Source: Paracyclopina nana
Lineage: Eukaryota; Arthropoda; Copepoda; Cyclopoida; Cyclopettidae
Assembly: GCA_019096065.1 (NCBI GenBank)
Contig: JAGUCH010000006.1
Span: 3,988,001 to 4,052,000, forward strand
Direction of reading: 5' to 3'
DNA length: 64,000 nt
The position numbers and the translations under genes are program-made. Shown here piece by piece: positions 38,491 through 49,765 of this stretch (position 1 is its first letter; every line of letters starts with the position of its first letter). A model generated the notes under the pieces. That model was not told where the DNA came from. It ran no database searches and worked only from the letters and a program-made list of their open reading frames with translations.

Positions 38491-40877
38491 AGCGCATCCT
38501 TGCTAAAAAATTGATGCCACGTCTCCAACCAAAACTGATACTGTGTTATCTGCTTCTAGCAGCACTTTTTCACGGAACTGAGCATTTTTGTTGCCAAAAG
38601 TTGGCGTTGGAGACGTTTTGACATTTGCAGCTTTCCAAATTAAAAACTTTTTTCGCCATCATCGTTGAGGGGCGTGCTGATATTTGGCCGAGATAAGAAG
38701 AGCAAATGATATATATTTTGCTGCGCGCAGTTTCGATGCTTGTAGCCATAGAATACTATTATCTAGGTAATAAAGAAAGGATGAAGCTGCATTAAGAAAG
38801 CAGCAGCTCTCTCCGCTACCATTGTACCTAGAAAATCAATCTACAAGAGATCCCATATGGAATGTAAGCTGCAGACGGGTGGCACCTAAAATATCTCCTT
38901 GACACAGTGAGAGCCTAGTGTCTTTCTTGGCCTTCTTCATTACTCGGCAAGATTGGGTCGTGCAGAAGAACTTTGCGCTCATAGGAACCTTGAGAAAATG
39001 TTTGGATCATGTTAAAAAAAGTGGAACATTCTCGTAACTGAGGAATGACATCTTGAAAGGTTTTTTCAAAGGTGCTTTTTGTTCAGTTGAGCAAGCAAAC
39101 CAAGTTGACATAAGATGGTTGAAACCTCATTTTTTCATCAAGCCGGAGAAACTGGGAAAAGATCAATCAGTTCCAAAAAATTGATTTCTTTAGCCAACAA
39201 ATCAATCTTTTGCCTTGCTCATGTAAGCCTCAAGCTCTTCTAAAAAAACCTACGAATAATGCCACTATAGGAAATCGAGAAAAATTGACACATTCACACA
39301 ATGAGTCTTCAGCTGATTTTACTGCTAGACTTAAATGAATCAGGAAATTATTTGACGTCGAGTGAATTTAGCTCGAATCATACAAGGAAAATTACCATAG
39401 TCAGGTCTCCGCTAGACCTAACTTAATGTAAATCCAGCAAAGGTGAATGTTAGCTAAATATTGCTGCATAAATTGTTGAAAGCTTCACCTAAAGGAGTCT
39501 GTCGCAGATTCACTTTTCCTCTAAAAAACTTTTTTTACTTGTCTTACCACATTCTTCATACATGATCAGGGTATTAGATCTAGATTTGTGACAGATCCAC
39601 AGTGGGGCAGATGCTAGCCGAAAATTCGCATTTTAAGACAAGCAAGAAAATACGTTAATACTGCATCAATTAAGGGCGGTTATTAGTTAAATGTCAATCG
39701 GAAATAAGGAAAAAGTGGAAGTTAAGTTACTTTTCAGAGATTTTGTGCTTTTTTATTTTGGATTTTGTGCGAATCAACTCAGCTGACTCGATTTGACGGA
39801 AAATTTGTAAATAAAAAATAGCTACTCAACCTCTGACTTCATACAACTTTTCCTAGTCAAGTAGCAAAAAGTAGCACTTAAAACCAATTTTGAAGGATCC
39901 ATTAGCATGATTTCTGTCTGATTTCACCAAAATTGTCAAAACGAATTGATCCGGGGAAGCACAGCAAGGGTGTGAAAATACCTGAACTTTAGGCCATCTT
40001 TTGGGGGGTTTGAGCCTGATGAAGCTCACCAAAAATGTTGAAAAAGCTGAAATTTTGACTCTCAACTTACCAAAAAACCATCTAAAAATTGATCAAAACA
40101 AAATTAGTTTAATGAAGTTTCAAGTTTTCGGAGGCCTATTTTTAGGCCTAGACCATTTGACGAAAAAGAATTGAATGCGAATTTTCGGCTGCTAAGGAGT
40201 ACACTGTGAGATCCTTGGACTTGCTATAATTGAGTTCTTGTCATAAAAGGGAAACGGCGGATTGCGCTCTTGGGCGACAGCGTTTGTAAATTAGGCTTAT
40301 AATGGTTAGCAACTGAGGATAATTTCTGAAGACCTATTGCCATTTTATTAAAACGTGATTGTGCTCATTTTCTACAATTCGTCTTTCCATTACTTAAGTT
40401 GACAGGGTTTTTGTAGTTACTCATACAGTGAGTGTCACAAAGGCTCCAACAAAGAGTTGTTCTTGATGGAGGAGCTGCCACGAAAAAACTCTGCTTTTCT
40501 TACAACATTTTCAGATTATCAATTGACTTTCTGATAAAGTACGGTGCACAGTTAACGGTATGGACACATCAGCTTGTTCTCATAAACATTTCCATAAGCA
40601 AGGCACTTTGCTCGCTTCTCCATTATAGCATTGGTAAGGCATAAACAATTATTTTATTCTTCTGATTTTTAACAATAGCTTTGAAGCCCCTTTTTCTCTC
40701 TCATTAACCATTTATGACCGTTCGCGATTTTTGCGAGTTGTAATTAGCTTTTTTCTGTTTTACCCTCTACCTCCAAAAAAAAATCCGTTCAGAAAATGTG
40801 GAAAGCTCAGTGTATCGATGCACAGTACTGTGGTGATATTTTAAGAATTCAAAAGTAAGCAACAACAAAATAAGTAA

Positions 40878-40945
40878 AGCATGAGTACGATTAACCAGTA
40901 CAGTATGGTGCATCTTAGCGTGCGGGCTAGCACGGACGGGCTCCA
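40878..40945. repeat. Fragment related to the 34297-34452 element
   Basis: Shares gagtacgattaac-agta-agtatg-tgca and gctagcacggac with the 34.3 kb element at high identity over about 60 bp. Matching termini are not visible, so it appears to be an internal or truncated copy. Confidence 0.5.
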
Positions 40946-41327
40946 TAATTTTGTCCGACACTTTTCATTATGTTGCAAAATGTTCGACATGTTTTGTATA
41001 GTTGCAAAAGGACCGACACAATTTTGATGTAGTTGCACTACATATGACCGTGGGTCGCGGTAAAATCAGACAAAAAAATTCCCTCCAGCACGTTGATGTT
41101 TTTAAAAGCTTAAGCTTTTTATATACTGTAATACGATTTCCTCGTGTTATAATTCAGTTTACCGATCCGACTCAGCTCTTTTATATCACAGTTCTTTCTA
41201 AGCAATTTGGGGGATATTAAATACTTAACGTCCCTGGAATCAAATTTGAGGGATTTTAAGTAGTTTAATGCCCTCATATTCCATGAAACTAATCAACATT
41301 CCAAAGAAGTTAGAAAAAGAGAGAATC

Positions 41328-41905
41328 ATCCAAGATTTGAACCTCAGCCAGTTGGATCAGCATGCCAATACTCTTGCCACTGAGCTATGGTGACACCATG
41401 AAAATTGCATGCTATGTATAGGACTAAAACATAATTTAAGTCAGATAAAGAAACCAAAAAAATTGAGGAATGACTGGGGTTTGAACCCTAGACTGCGGAA
41501 TCAAGAGCCAAGCCCTCTAACCACTATGCCATAGGTGCAATTCACATGAAATGCAATTTAAAAGTCTATTTTATTGCTCTCAAACCACTGGATGCTAGCT
41601 GATGAGAGCCAGTGATACATAGCATAAAAACCGAGCAGCATTTTCTAGGGCACGGGGCAGCCCGGTAACTTCATTAAAACACTCGAAAATCGTATTACAG
41701 TATATAAAATTGTATATTTTGAGCTGGGGCACGTAAAATTGGGTCATTAAATAGCTGACCTCGGATTTTAAAATGGAAAAACACTCGTACAATTACAGCC
41801 CTCGCAGGCTCGGGCTAGTAAAGCTGTACTCGAGTTTTCCCATTTTAAAATCCTCGCTCAGCTATTTAATGACCCTACTTTACGTGCCCCAGCTCGAAAT
41901 AAATA
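41328..41905 (-). repeat. Composite repeat copy A with two tRNA-like segments
   Basis: From left to right (minus orientation): a tRNA-like segment (41328-41399), a spacer, a second tRNA-like segment (41465-41540), then a block with gggcacggggcagccc, an attttgagctggggcac motif, and an inverted copy of that last motif near 41885. The same order occurs at 48836-49765 (copy B), about 7.5 kb away, so the whole assembly was duplicated or inserted twice. Confidence 0.65.
41465..41540 (-). repeat. tRNA-derived SINE-like segment
   Basis: On the minus strand the A-box-like TGGCATAGTGGTTAGAGGG and the B-box-like GGGTTCAAACCCC lie at tRNA spacing and are followed by an A/T-rich tail. The acceptor arms do not pair, so this is not a working tRNA. 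Confidence 0.6.
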
Positions 41906-42977
41906 ACTATAAAATACTCTTTTTTATTTTTGGTAATTTATAATAGAAGAACGTGTCACCTGTAAGGAAATTATTGTTACTCGTACAACATAAAGCAATA
42001 CATGAAAGGAAGTAAATTAAAAAAAACCCTTTTGAATGTAAGTATTCAGTCTTGTTGAAATAATACGTTTGCAAAAGCTGGTACTCGTGGTATGCAAGGA
42101 CAATGCTTACATAGTAAGCCTGCCCCCCCAAGTCCTTTCTACTTTGGGGCTATATCAATTCCCTAAATCATACATATGTACCGCATTGCAATCCAGTAGC
42201 GAGACATGAAAAATGCTTTCACTTTAAATCCCTAGTTGTTGTTTTTAGGCTGCGTGTGGGCAGTGGGCCATGGCATTCTAGCCTAAAACATGGGCATGGC
42301 CGTAGTTCTACTCTTTTGCAAAAAACCTTGCAATATGCTCGCAGCAAAATCAGCCCAAATTGGTTTGAGCCTTGTCTTGGAAAGGTTGAGTACACCTCTC
42401 CCAAAATTGGCATGTTTACAGCCAATACGGTAAATATTTGGCGCCCACATAGACCATGAAGTGTGTTAGCACCTTATGTGGTATTCATTCATCAATCGAG
42501 GAATGGAATATGCTTATTCTTATGAACATTTTCCATGAGTCTTTAAACGGGTGCCGTCACTAAGGCCTAAAATGAGGTGGGTTTTAGGATCTAAAATCAA
42601 AGTGGGTTTTACGATCTAACAAATTGGGTTTTAAAGCCTACAGATTTGGCATCAGGGTACTAAGATCTAAGTGGAAAAATCAAATAAAGTTCATCATGGG
42701 TTTTAATATCTAAAGGCTAGGGTTTTAATATCTAAAGGCCTAGGTTTTATGATCTAACAGCGAGGGTTTCAAGATCTATTGCATCAGAACAAAAAAAAGT
42801 ATTCTCAAAACCATGTTGGCAACTAAAACCTGAGCAAGTATTACATGAAAAATAAATGCTAAATGCTTAAATGCCATTAGTAAAGTTTTGACAATTGATT
42901 TTTAATGTTCCAACATTTTAGACTTAAAAACCCATGCCTTTAGATCAAAACACCCAGGTACAACAAAATGTAACAAT

Positions 42978-43122
42978 ACTGTCCTGATGACGAGTCCATA
43001 TAGGGTTTTTCGCTCATGAGTAGTCAAATGAAAGATCATCGAGTGGCGAAGCCACGAGTGATCTGGAATTTTACTACGAATGAGCGAAAAACCCTATATG
43101 GACGAGTCATCAGGACAGTATT
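42978..43122. repeat. Long hairpin within the fold-back element
   Basis: Left arm 42978-43018 and right arm 43081-43122 are reverse complements over about 41 bp with only a small block of mismatches (gacgagtcc versus gactcgtcc). A smaller stem (gagtggc-gaa-gccacgag) sits near the centre at 43040-43057. It could be a nested palindromic element. Confidence 0.75.
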
Positions 43123-43445
43123 GACATTTTTGTCAGCTTCGTGAGGGTTAAAAGTCCCAATAGTACTGTTAAATGCTGAAAATTCATTAATTTATCAATT
43201 AAATTGGCCTTAAAAACGATAGCTCGTTTGCAGGTAAAACTTTGCGGTCAATCGCGCGCGCGCGCATCTACAGGTTAGTAACACAAGATCTCAACAATCA
43301 TTGCTAAATGCGGTGTCATTTCAATAGATGGCGCTTTTTCGTGCAACTTTAACTTAAATGGACGAGTAATTAGGACAGAATTGACATTTTTGCCAGCTTT
43401 GTGAGGTTGCAAGTCTCAAAAGTACTTTTAAATGCTAAAAAAATA
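43098..43445 (+). repeat. Direct duplication inside the fold-back element
   Basis: 43098-43190 and 43357-43445 share atggacgagt-at-aggacag, then ttgacatttttg-cagctt-gtgagg, and then tttaaatgct in the same order, with moderate divergence. Between them lies a (CG)n run at 43254-43265. Confidence 0.65.
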
Positions 43446-43505
43446 TCAATTTAATTAAGACATTATTAATAATATATGCCAGATTAATTGAGGTAGTAAG
43501 TGTGT

Positions 43506-43574
43506 TCTGATAGTACATTGGCATAGTGCAGACCTTTCACACAGAAGACCCGGGCTCGAATCCCGGTCAAGTCT
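43506..43574 (+). repeat. tRNA-derived segment (plus strand)
   Basis: A-box-like TTGGCATAGTGCAGACC and a good B-box GGCTCGAATCCCGG, followed by a T-rich run. Acceptor ends do not pair. It lies inside the fold-back element, so it may be an older insertion carried by it. Confidence 0.5.
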
Positions 43575-43950
43575 TTTTTTAAATTGAAGAAGGAAATCTC
43601 AAGTTGCCAACTGTACAATAATGGATATTATTTCTTCACATGTGACGAAAAAAAGTCATTATTGTACGGTAGATGCGAGCGCACGCCAAATCTCAGCAAA
43701 ATACAGGGATTTTCACTTCACTGCCGTATGTAGTGAACCCACCGCCAAGTTGACAAAAATGATGTTTTTCCAATGTAGATCTTAAAACCCAGGTGACTAG
43801 ATCTTAACATCCAGTTGTTAGGCTTTAGCATCCAAATCTTTAGATCTTAAAACCGAGGAGAAAAAAAGCTTAGGCTTTAAAACCTATCTTTATAATAGAT
43901 CCTAAAACCCACCCCTATTTTAGGCCTTAGTGACTTCTCCCCTTTAAACG

Positions 43951-46760
43951 TCTTGAAAGGCACAGCTAAAAATTAAGAGGTGTGGAAGCAGTAACTTTAA
44001 AAGTTGATTGTTTAGCGACTATATTTTTTATTTTTAATGCGATTTCTAGATATCTTTCGCTGTGGGAAATATTAATTCGTGGAATCATTAGTTACTATTT
44101 GCTATATGACGTAAATTATCGTCACATATCTCACGTGAGGGTTTCTTTCCCCTTCCTCCGAAGCAAGTCGTTTTGTGTTTTTACCGAGAGTAGGTTTTTA
44201 GCCATAACGCAGTCGTTACATAGCTTTCTTTGGAGCTACTTTTGCGACTAGACGAGCGTGTTTTATTCATTCGTGCCAAATGTGGAATAATTGGCAGTTG
44301 TTTTAGCACCAGTGAGGCTCACTTTATGCTGCTTTCTTCCACAGCTTTCGTGAAGCATGCAGGGATTTAAAGGAGCATATCCATGCAAATCTGCGCTCGA
44401 ATCAAATCATGAATGAAGGAATAATTTTTGAAAAAATTGAGCGTATGCCTGCAGAATTTCGTTGTAAAGTTGCGTTTCCTCTTCGTAGGAATCAGGAACA
44501 TTTTTCATTGAATGTTCTTCAAGAGATCAGCCAGTTATAAAAATTTCTTCTTGTCACTCGGAGGAATCAGTTAGAAAATGCATAATTTAATTTTTAAGAA
44601 ATGTATTCGAGTTCAAACTCAGAAGGCAAAGTTATCTCTTATCTCCACTACATAAATTTCTTGAATTCATTCTTTCTAAAAATGAAGAATGAGTACTCCT
44701 CTAGAAGCTTTCTCAAGGACATTTTTAACTCAAATGTTGACTGCTAAAACATGGTGAAAGATGGCAACGAGTTGTACGTGAAAGTTGCTTTCATTTATTT
44801 CATCTTCAAACTGTATGGCAGAGGGCAAAGGGTTGGCAAAATAAGTTTGGAAAACTTTGACCATAAAATGAGTAAAAATAACCCTCGAGTGCATAAGGCT
44901 TTCATGGTTGGCTAGGGAGATGAAACTTGGAATCATTTCCCATGCACGAGTGTCATCGTAAAGGAACAGATTTGATACGCCGCCATTTTTAAATAAAAGT
45001 CCAATTACTTTCCTAAAGCCTGCAGCTGAGCTTTAAAATGCTCAACGAAAAATAGTTCGCCATTTAGGCGTCAGTATTATAAGAACAATAAGGTCACATC
45101 ATTTATGGTTTACTACTTTCATTATTGCTTTACCACTGCACTACATATTATTCTTGTAACCAAGCATAACCACACTTCTATGTTTTAGCATATGCCGCAT
45201 GGTATAGCAGCTGTTGTACATGAACAATGTACGCTGTTGCCAAAGTTGCATGCAGCATTCATAACGATTTTGATCGTACTAAAAGGCTTTCTCTGCTCAA
45301 TTGTAAAATGGGCATACTATTTTTAGGCCTTTCAAGAGCAAATGTACATAATGGACACAATTTTTATGGATCTTGCTTGTTTTTTTAACCAATGTATCCG
45401 GCCTCAATTTGTTCGATTCAATCATTTAAGCCAAAACAGTAATACGCTTTGCGACGTAAGAGGATTAATTCGTTTTGGTCTTCTCATTAATAAGAACCCT
45501 CAGCATATCTGCTGACTTGGTGAATACTTATGGCAGCAAGAAAAAACATAAATCATGTTGATAATTATTCCGTCTGAACCAGACAGGAGCAGAAATTATG
45601 AGCTTGATTCGAGGCTAGGATAATTTTGTGTATACTACCTGCCACTAATAATGGTGGGACTACATGGACTGCCTGTCCAAAATTATATCAGGATATGAAT
45701 ACGTGCTTCTCCGTTAAATGAAGGTAGATTAAATCAAACAAGTCCAGAGGGGAATCCTGATTATCAACTCTGATCCTACTCCAATAAATGCAACTGTTTG
45801 TGAAAATGGAATTAAGTAAAATTACTTTCCTCGTGTGGCTTTTATAATTGCGCTCTTGAGTTAAAAAGCTGCTTTAGGTTCTATCTAAAAAAAAGCGCTT
45901 ACTTCTCTGAGAAACATTTTTCCTCCTCGGACATTTAAGTTCCTCTGCAGAATTTACAACGTCCAAGAAAGAATAAGATAAAATTAATCTAGTGTATTGC
46001 AGTCTCCAGCATTTGGGGACAGCTGAGCTTTTTTACTTAATCTGGCTGGCACTAAAAAATAAAAATAAATGAAGTTAACATTAGCTCGTAAATACGGCTA
46101 ACATCAGGTCATTACTGAAAAGTGAAAGTTCTATGTCTAAGTCCAAATTGTAGAGCTCCCTTGTTTTTGATAAATAATTCTAGTACGCACATGTCCATTT
46201 CCAATCAATGCATGATGAAAATACATGAATTATACTGTTATTTTTGACAGCACTACATATTAAATCTTGCGATTAAATCAATTGCTTCTCATAGAAGGGA
46301 GCCTCTAGTCATTTTGCCTAGAATGTTGTTAGCATACGATAATTAATAAATGTCAAATGAGCAACCTGCAACACTATTGCAGCTTTCTTTATTTTCTTTC
46401 CGTAATTATCCTGCTATAAGTATCAGCTTCATGAAGTTGAAGTGGAGAGGTGAGAAGAATACTCAAGCCATGGTAATCTGCATTTGGCTAATTGTTGGTT
46501 TAAGCGGCATTGTCCTCTTACAATTCTATTCTGCTGTCCTTTGCAGACTGTCTTGGCTTTTTTAGCTTTCTCAATGCGCACTTTTGCTGTAGCACTCATA
46601 AGTTATTGTTGTTAATGCAGAATGCTGAGTAATTATGCCAATTGACTCCTGCAATGGCTGCTGCTCTGCCGTAATTAATGCATTGACTCCAATCAACAAT
46701 CTATATTTACCAATGTAAATATGGATTGTTTTGCTAAATATAGCTGGAGTTTGGTCACGA
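43951..46760. other. Intergenic region, nothing recognised
   Basis: AT-rich sequence with short open frames only and no repeat structure that I could pair within the window. Confidence 0.3.
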
Positions 46761-46770
46761 TTTGCTTATT

Positions 46771-46797
46771 GGGGGGCGGGCCGAAGGCCCGCCCCCC
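46771..46797. repeat. Perfect 12-bp G+C hairpin with GAA loop
   Basis: GGGGGGCGGGCC, the loop GAA, and GGCCCGCCCCCC form a perfect stem in otherwise AT-rich DNA. The 12-bp arm GGCCCGCCCCCC occurs once more at 50627-50638, in the orientation expected for the far end of an element starting at 46771. Confidence 0.8.
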
Positions 46798-46834
46798 ACA
46801 TTTCGCTGTGACCTATGTCGGGATCCAATTTCCA

Positions 46835-46895
46835 GACAGGAAACTGTACCAGGAAACCGTACCAGGAAACCGTACCAGGATATCGACCAGGAAGT
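46835..46895 (+). repeat. Tandem 13-bp repeat (ACCAGGAAACCGT)
   Basis: Four to five consecutive units of about 13 bp: gacaggaaactgt, accaggaaaccgt, accaggaaaccgt, accaggatatcg, accaggaagt. The middle two are identical, indicating local slippage or unequal exchange. Confidence 0.8.
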
Positions 46896-46926
46896 AAATT
46901 GTGATCCAGAAAAATGGAAAAATATA

Positions 46927-47002
46927 TCTGACCCATGCGGGATTTGAACCTGGTACAGTCTGTTCTGCAGCCAGTCACTCTACCATTGAGCCACCGGAGA
47001 CA
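46927..47002 (-). repeat. tRNA-Cys-like SINE segment
   Basis: On the minus strand TGGCTCAATGGTAGAG (A box), a CTGCAGA anticodon-loop-like sequence and GGTTCAAATCC (B box) are in tRNA order and spacing. The anticodon loop would read GCA (Cys). Stem pairing in the acceptor and T arms is poor, so it is a pseudo-tRNA or SINE head. Confidence 0.6.
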
Positions 47003-47195
47003 CATACTGTGAATTCAATTTTATCTGCTATTTTATTGAACACTTTACAGCAGGCCGTAGTTTAGTCTGTGAAATGTCAGGTGTTCTAAGATTTTAATTC
47101 CATTTATTTATTCCAACAGCAAAATGTATTTCACAATTTTAATGGATGTACAGAAAGTATTTGTTTTTAAAATATATATATTCATGGATATTGTT

Positions 47196-47295
47196 CATGT
47201 TGCGCATTTTAGTAGTTGCGCATGTTACGCATTTTAGCAGTTTGTTGCGCATGTTGAGTATATTGCGCATATTGCGCATGTTGCATATTTTAGTA
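47196..47295 (+). repeat. Degenerate tandem repeat (GTTGCGCAT..)
   Basis: Six or more irregular copies of ttgcgcatgtt / ttgcgcatattt, some broken by attttagcag. Probably a decayed minisatellite. Confidence 0.65.
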
Positions 47296-47411
47296 TATCC
47301 CAGCTAAATCCATGTTACAAATAGTAGAAGCTACTTATTCTACGTTTAGGGTTCTGATGCAAGGGTTATTGCTGCATAGCTAAGTTCAACTGCATTTTTG
47401 ACTGCCTTATA

Positions 47412-47835
47412 TTGTTTTATATGATAGAAAGCAATTTTCGCATGTATAATTCAGTTTACCAATTCGTCTCAGTTCATATTACTACACATATATAAACGCT
47501 CTGACATTTAACTTTATAGAGTGACACACATTATAAAGTATTTTATAAGGTGTGTTGCTCCTCTGCTACCATGATATTGTCCAAGAAGTAAATCGGTTTG
47601 CAGAAAAAGGAGAAAAATGCCATGTGAGGGGATCGAACCCTGAACCCCAGGATTAGGAATCCAACGCTCTACTGACTGAGCTACCAATTCAATTAGAATA
47701 GTTGCTGTTAGAATTCCTTTTTATTCTTCTTCTAAGCTGAGCTAAGCTTAGTAGAAGAGAAGAGTCTCTATCAGAGGTACCAGACAAAACTTGATCTGAC
47801 AGATCTTTTAGCTCCAAAAAGTGCCAAATTCAAAA
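47412..47835. repeat. Direct repeat unit 1 (with tRNA-like core)
   Basis: About 420 bp from ttttatatgatagaaagc to gtgccaaatt. Closely matches 48162-48598 in order and sequence, including tataattcagtttacc, ttataaagtattttataaggtgtgttg and atgatattgtccaagaag. A minus-strand tRNA-like segment sits inside at 47619-47690. Confidence 0.75.
47619..47690 (-). repeat. tRNA-like segment in repeat unit 1
   Basis: Minus strand reads TAGCTCAGTCAGTAGAGCG (good A box), a CCT anticodon-like triplet after TT, and GGGTTCGATCCCC (perfect B box). The acceptor arms GAATTGG and the 3' side do not pair, and the T stem is imperfect. It is best read as the pol III promoter head of a SINE-like repeat. Confidence 0.65.
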
Positions 47836-48077
47836 CATGCTTACAAAATATCTGAGCTCATTTTGCAAAGTAAAAATCTCGTAGCATTACTTGGCTCTCG
47901 CAAGCTCGAGCCCGCAAAGTTGCCACTCGATTTTTACTTAACAAAATTTGCTCAGCTGTTTTATTAGCTTGTTTTATAAATTGTTTACATATATAAATAG
48001 ATATTATAACTGTACTAACAGAAAGTCAGATCAAACTGTACAGTTTAGAAAAAAAACCCTCATTTTGGTTTAATGAC

Positions 48078-48135
48078 ATAGGCCTGTTCACTTCACCTGC
48101 TTATGATGACCAATATTATGCAAAAATAATAACAC
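48078..48135. mobile_element. Truncated copy of the same MITE family
   Basis: The sequence aggcctgttcacttcacctgc followed by ttatgatgaccaatattatg resembles the left terminus of the 23971 and 57682 elements, but no matching right terminus follows. Probably a 5'-only remnant. Confidence 0.4.
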
Positions 48136-48161
48136 TTTACAATAGCTAAAAAAGGCTAATA

Positions 48162-48598
48162 ATTTTATATGATTGAAAGCAATTTTCGCATGTATAATTC
48201 AGTTTACCAATTCGTTTCAGTTCATATAACTACACATATATAAAAGCTCTGAGGTTTTACTTTATGAAGTGACACACATTATAAAGTATTTTATAAGGTG
48301 TGTTGCTCCACTGTTTGACCAGAGACCATGATATTGTCCAAGAAGTAAATGCCATAGCAGAAAAAATGAGAAAAAATGCCTAGTTCCCACATGGGGATCG
48401 AACCCTGGATATCAAGATCAGGAGTCCAACACTCTACTGACTGAGCCACCAATACAGTAAGAAAAGCTGTAGTTAGAATTCCTATTTATTCTTCTTCTGA
48501 GCTGAGATAATCTTAGTAGAATAGTAGAGTCTCTATCATATATACCAGACAAAACTTGACCTAAACTTCTTTTAGCTCAAAAAAGTGCCAAATTAAAT
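48162..48598. repeat. Direct repeat unit 2 (with tRNA-like core)
   Basis: Second copy of the unit at 47412-47835, about 750 bp downstream in the same orientation and clearly diverged. It includes the tRNA-like segment at 48384-48453. A shorter fragment of the same family, starting tataattcagtttacc, is at 41148-41190. Confidence 0.75.
48384..48453 (-). repeat. tRNA-like segment in repeat unit 2
   Basis: Minus strand reads TGGCTCAGTCAGTAGAGTG, a CCT triplet in the expected loop position and GGGTTCGATCCCC. Homologous to 47619-47690. Acceptor pairing is absent. Confidence 0.65.
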
Positions 48599-48835
48599 AT
48601 GCACAATTTTCAATTGATTGATTAACGCTTTCAGCTACTCTAGCACTACTGATGACCTCTCAACCCTAGCCCTCAAAGTAATGGATCAGATGTTAAGTTG
48701 AGATTGCCTGGTCTGGTAACTTCATTACCATTTGCAAATAATGGTCCATCATATGAAATCATTTATATATGTAAACAAATTATAAAACAGGCTTACAAAA
48801 AATATGAGCTCATTTTGCAAAGTAAAAATCTTGTT

Positions 48836-49765
48836 GCATCAGACAGGTGGATAAGCATTCCAATGCTCTAACCACTGAGCTATGGACACATCATGGAGAT
48901 TGCATGCTATGTACAGGACTTCACCATAATTAAAGCCAGATAAAGAAATTTAAAAAATTAAGGAATGACTGGGGATTGAACTACAAACAGCTGGATCTAA
49001 AGCACAGCGCTGTAACCATTGTGCCATAGTAGCACTATAGATTAGGAGCATTTTAAAAGTCTAATTTATTGCTCCCAAAACACAGGATGCTAGCACCAGG
49101 GCCATCTCTATCGAGCAATCCTGACGGAAAAATTTTACTTCTGAATCACGAAACTATTGTAGTTATTTTGTCCTCCAGTAGGGGGCGCTTCAGTTGTCCT
49201 AGTACATAAAAAGAGCGCGAAATTCAAATTCAAGAACTGGATAAACCAGTGTGAGAGTGAGCGCTCACTCTTGCTCGCTTCACATGCCTGAAAGTGTTAC
49301 CAGCCTTTTACCAAATTTATTTCGTCAAAGAATAAATTATGGCTGTTTTTATGTGATCTTGGGGATAATTTTGAAACCATGTACTTTAACTCAAAGAAAA
49401 TTCCACAGATTTATATAGAAATTTTGTCCTGCACCCTACCATAGTACAGTCCGAAGATGTGCTATAGTAAAGCTGCGAATAGAGCTCACCTTATACTATA
49501 GATCATCTTGGCTAGCACATGAAACCCAGTGATATTCACATAGCAACTAAAAACCTAGCAGCATTATCTAGGGCACGGGGCAGCCCAGTAACTTCATTAA
49601 AACTCTCAAAAATTGTATTACAGAATATAAAATTGAATATTTTGAGCTGGGGCATGTAAAATTGGGTGATTTAATAGCTGAGCCAGGATTTTAAAATGGG
49701 AAAACTTGAGTACAGCTTTACTATCCCGAGCCTGCAAGGGCTGTAATTGTATGAGTGTAATACGA
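48836..49765 (-). repeat. Composite repeat copy B, interrupted by about 400 bp
   Basis: Same module order as 41328-41905: a decayed tRNA-like segment (48846-48890), the spacer with gattgcatgctatgtacaggac, a second tRNA-like segment (48964-49033), the ggatgctagc motif, then gggcacggggcagcccagtaacttcatt and the attttgagctggggca block. Compared with copy A it carries extra sequence at about 49100-49525, likely a nested insertion. Confidence 0.6.

Larger units (their letters stand above)
34456..41300. other. Intergenic region, no gene recognised apart from a weak candidate at 38 kb
   Basis: Mostly AT-rich unique-looking sequence. A short G+C-rich patch at 36590-36680 resembles promoter or 5' UTR DNA, and a short alternating purine/pyrimidine GC run lies at 37342-37358. 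No exon belonging to a recognised family was found. The one candidate is listed separately. Confidence 0.3.
42550..43941. mobile_element. Fold-back transposon with tandem-repeat arms and 9-bp target duplication
   Basis: The element is bounded by a perfect 9-bp direct repeat CTTTAAACG (42541-42549 and 43942-43950). Its outer ends are inverted copies of GTCACTAAGGCCTAAAAT. Behind them each arm is made of degenerate short units close to GGGTTTTAAGATCTAAA (left arm to about 42785, right arm from about 43775, in opposite orientation). The centre contains a separate hairpin (42978-43122), a ~90-bp direct duplication and a tRNA-like segment. No protein is encoded. Long inverted arms made of subrepeats with a 9-bp duplication match the Drosophila Foldback (FB) and Mutator-like style of element. 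Confidence 0.8.

Noticed and set aside
42982-43060. Hammerhead ribozyme (CTGATGA core)
   Set aside because: CTGATGA occurs, but the following sequence has no stem II closed by GAAA at the right distance; the motif is part of a long hairpin instead.
46927-47002. Functional tRNA-Cys
   Set aside because: Anticodon-like GCA is present, but the T stem and acceptor stem are not complementary.
47619-47690. Functional tRNA gene
   Set aside because: A and B boxes are good, but the acceptor arms do not pair and the same sequence recurs within a larger repeat (48384-48453). Treated as a SINE-like head.
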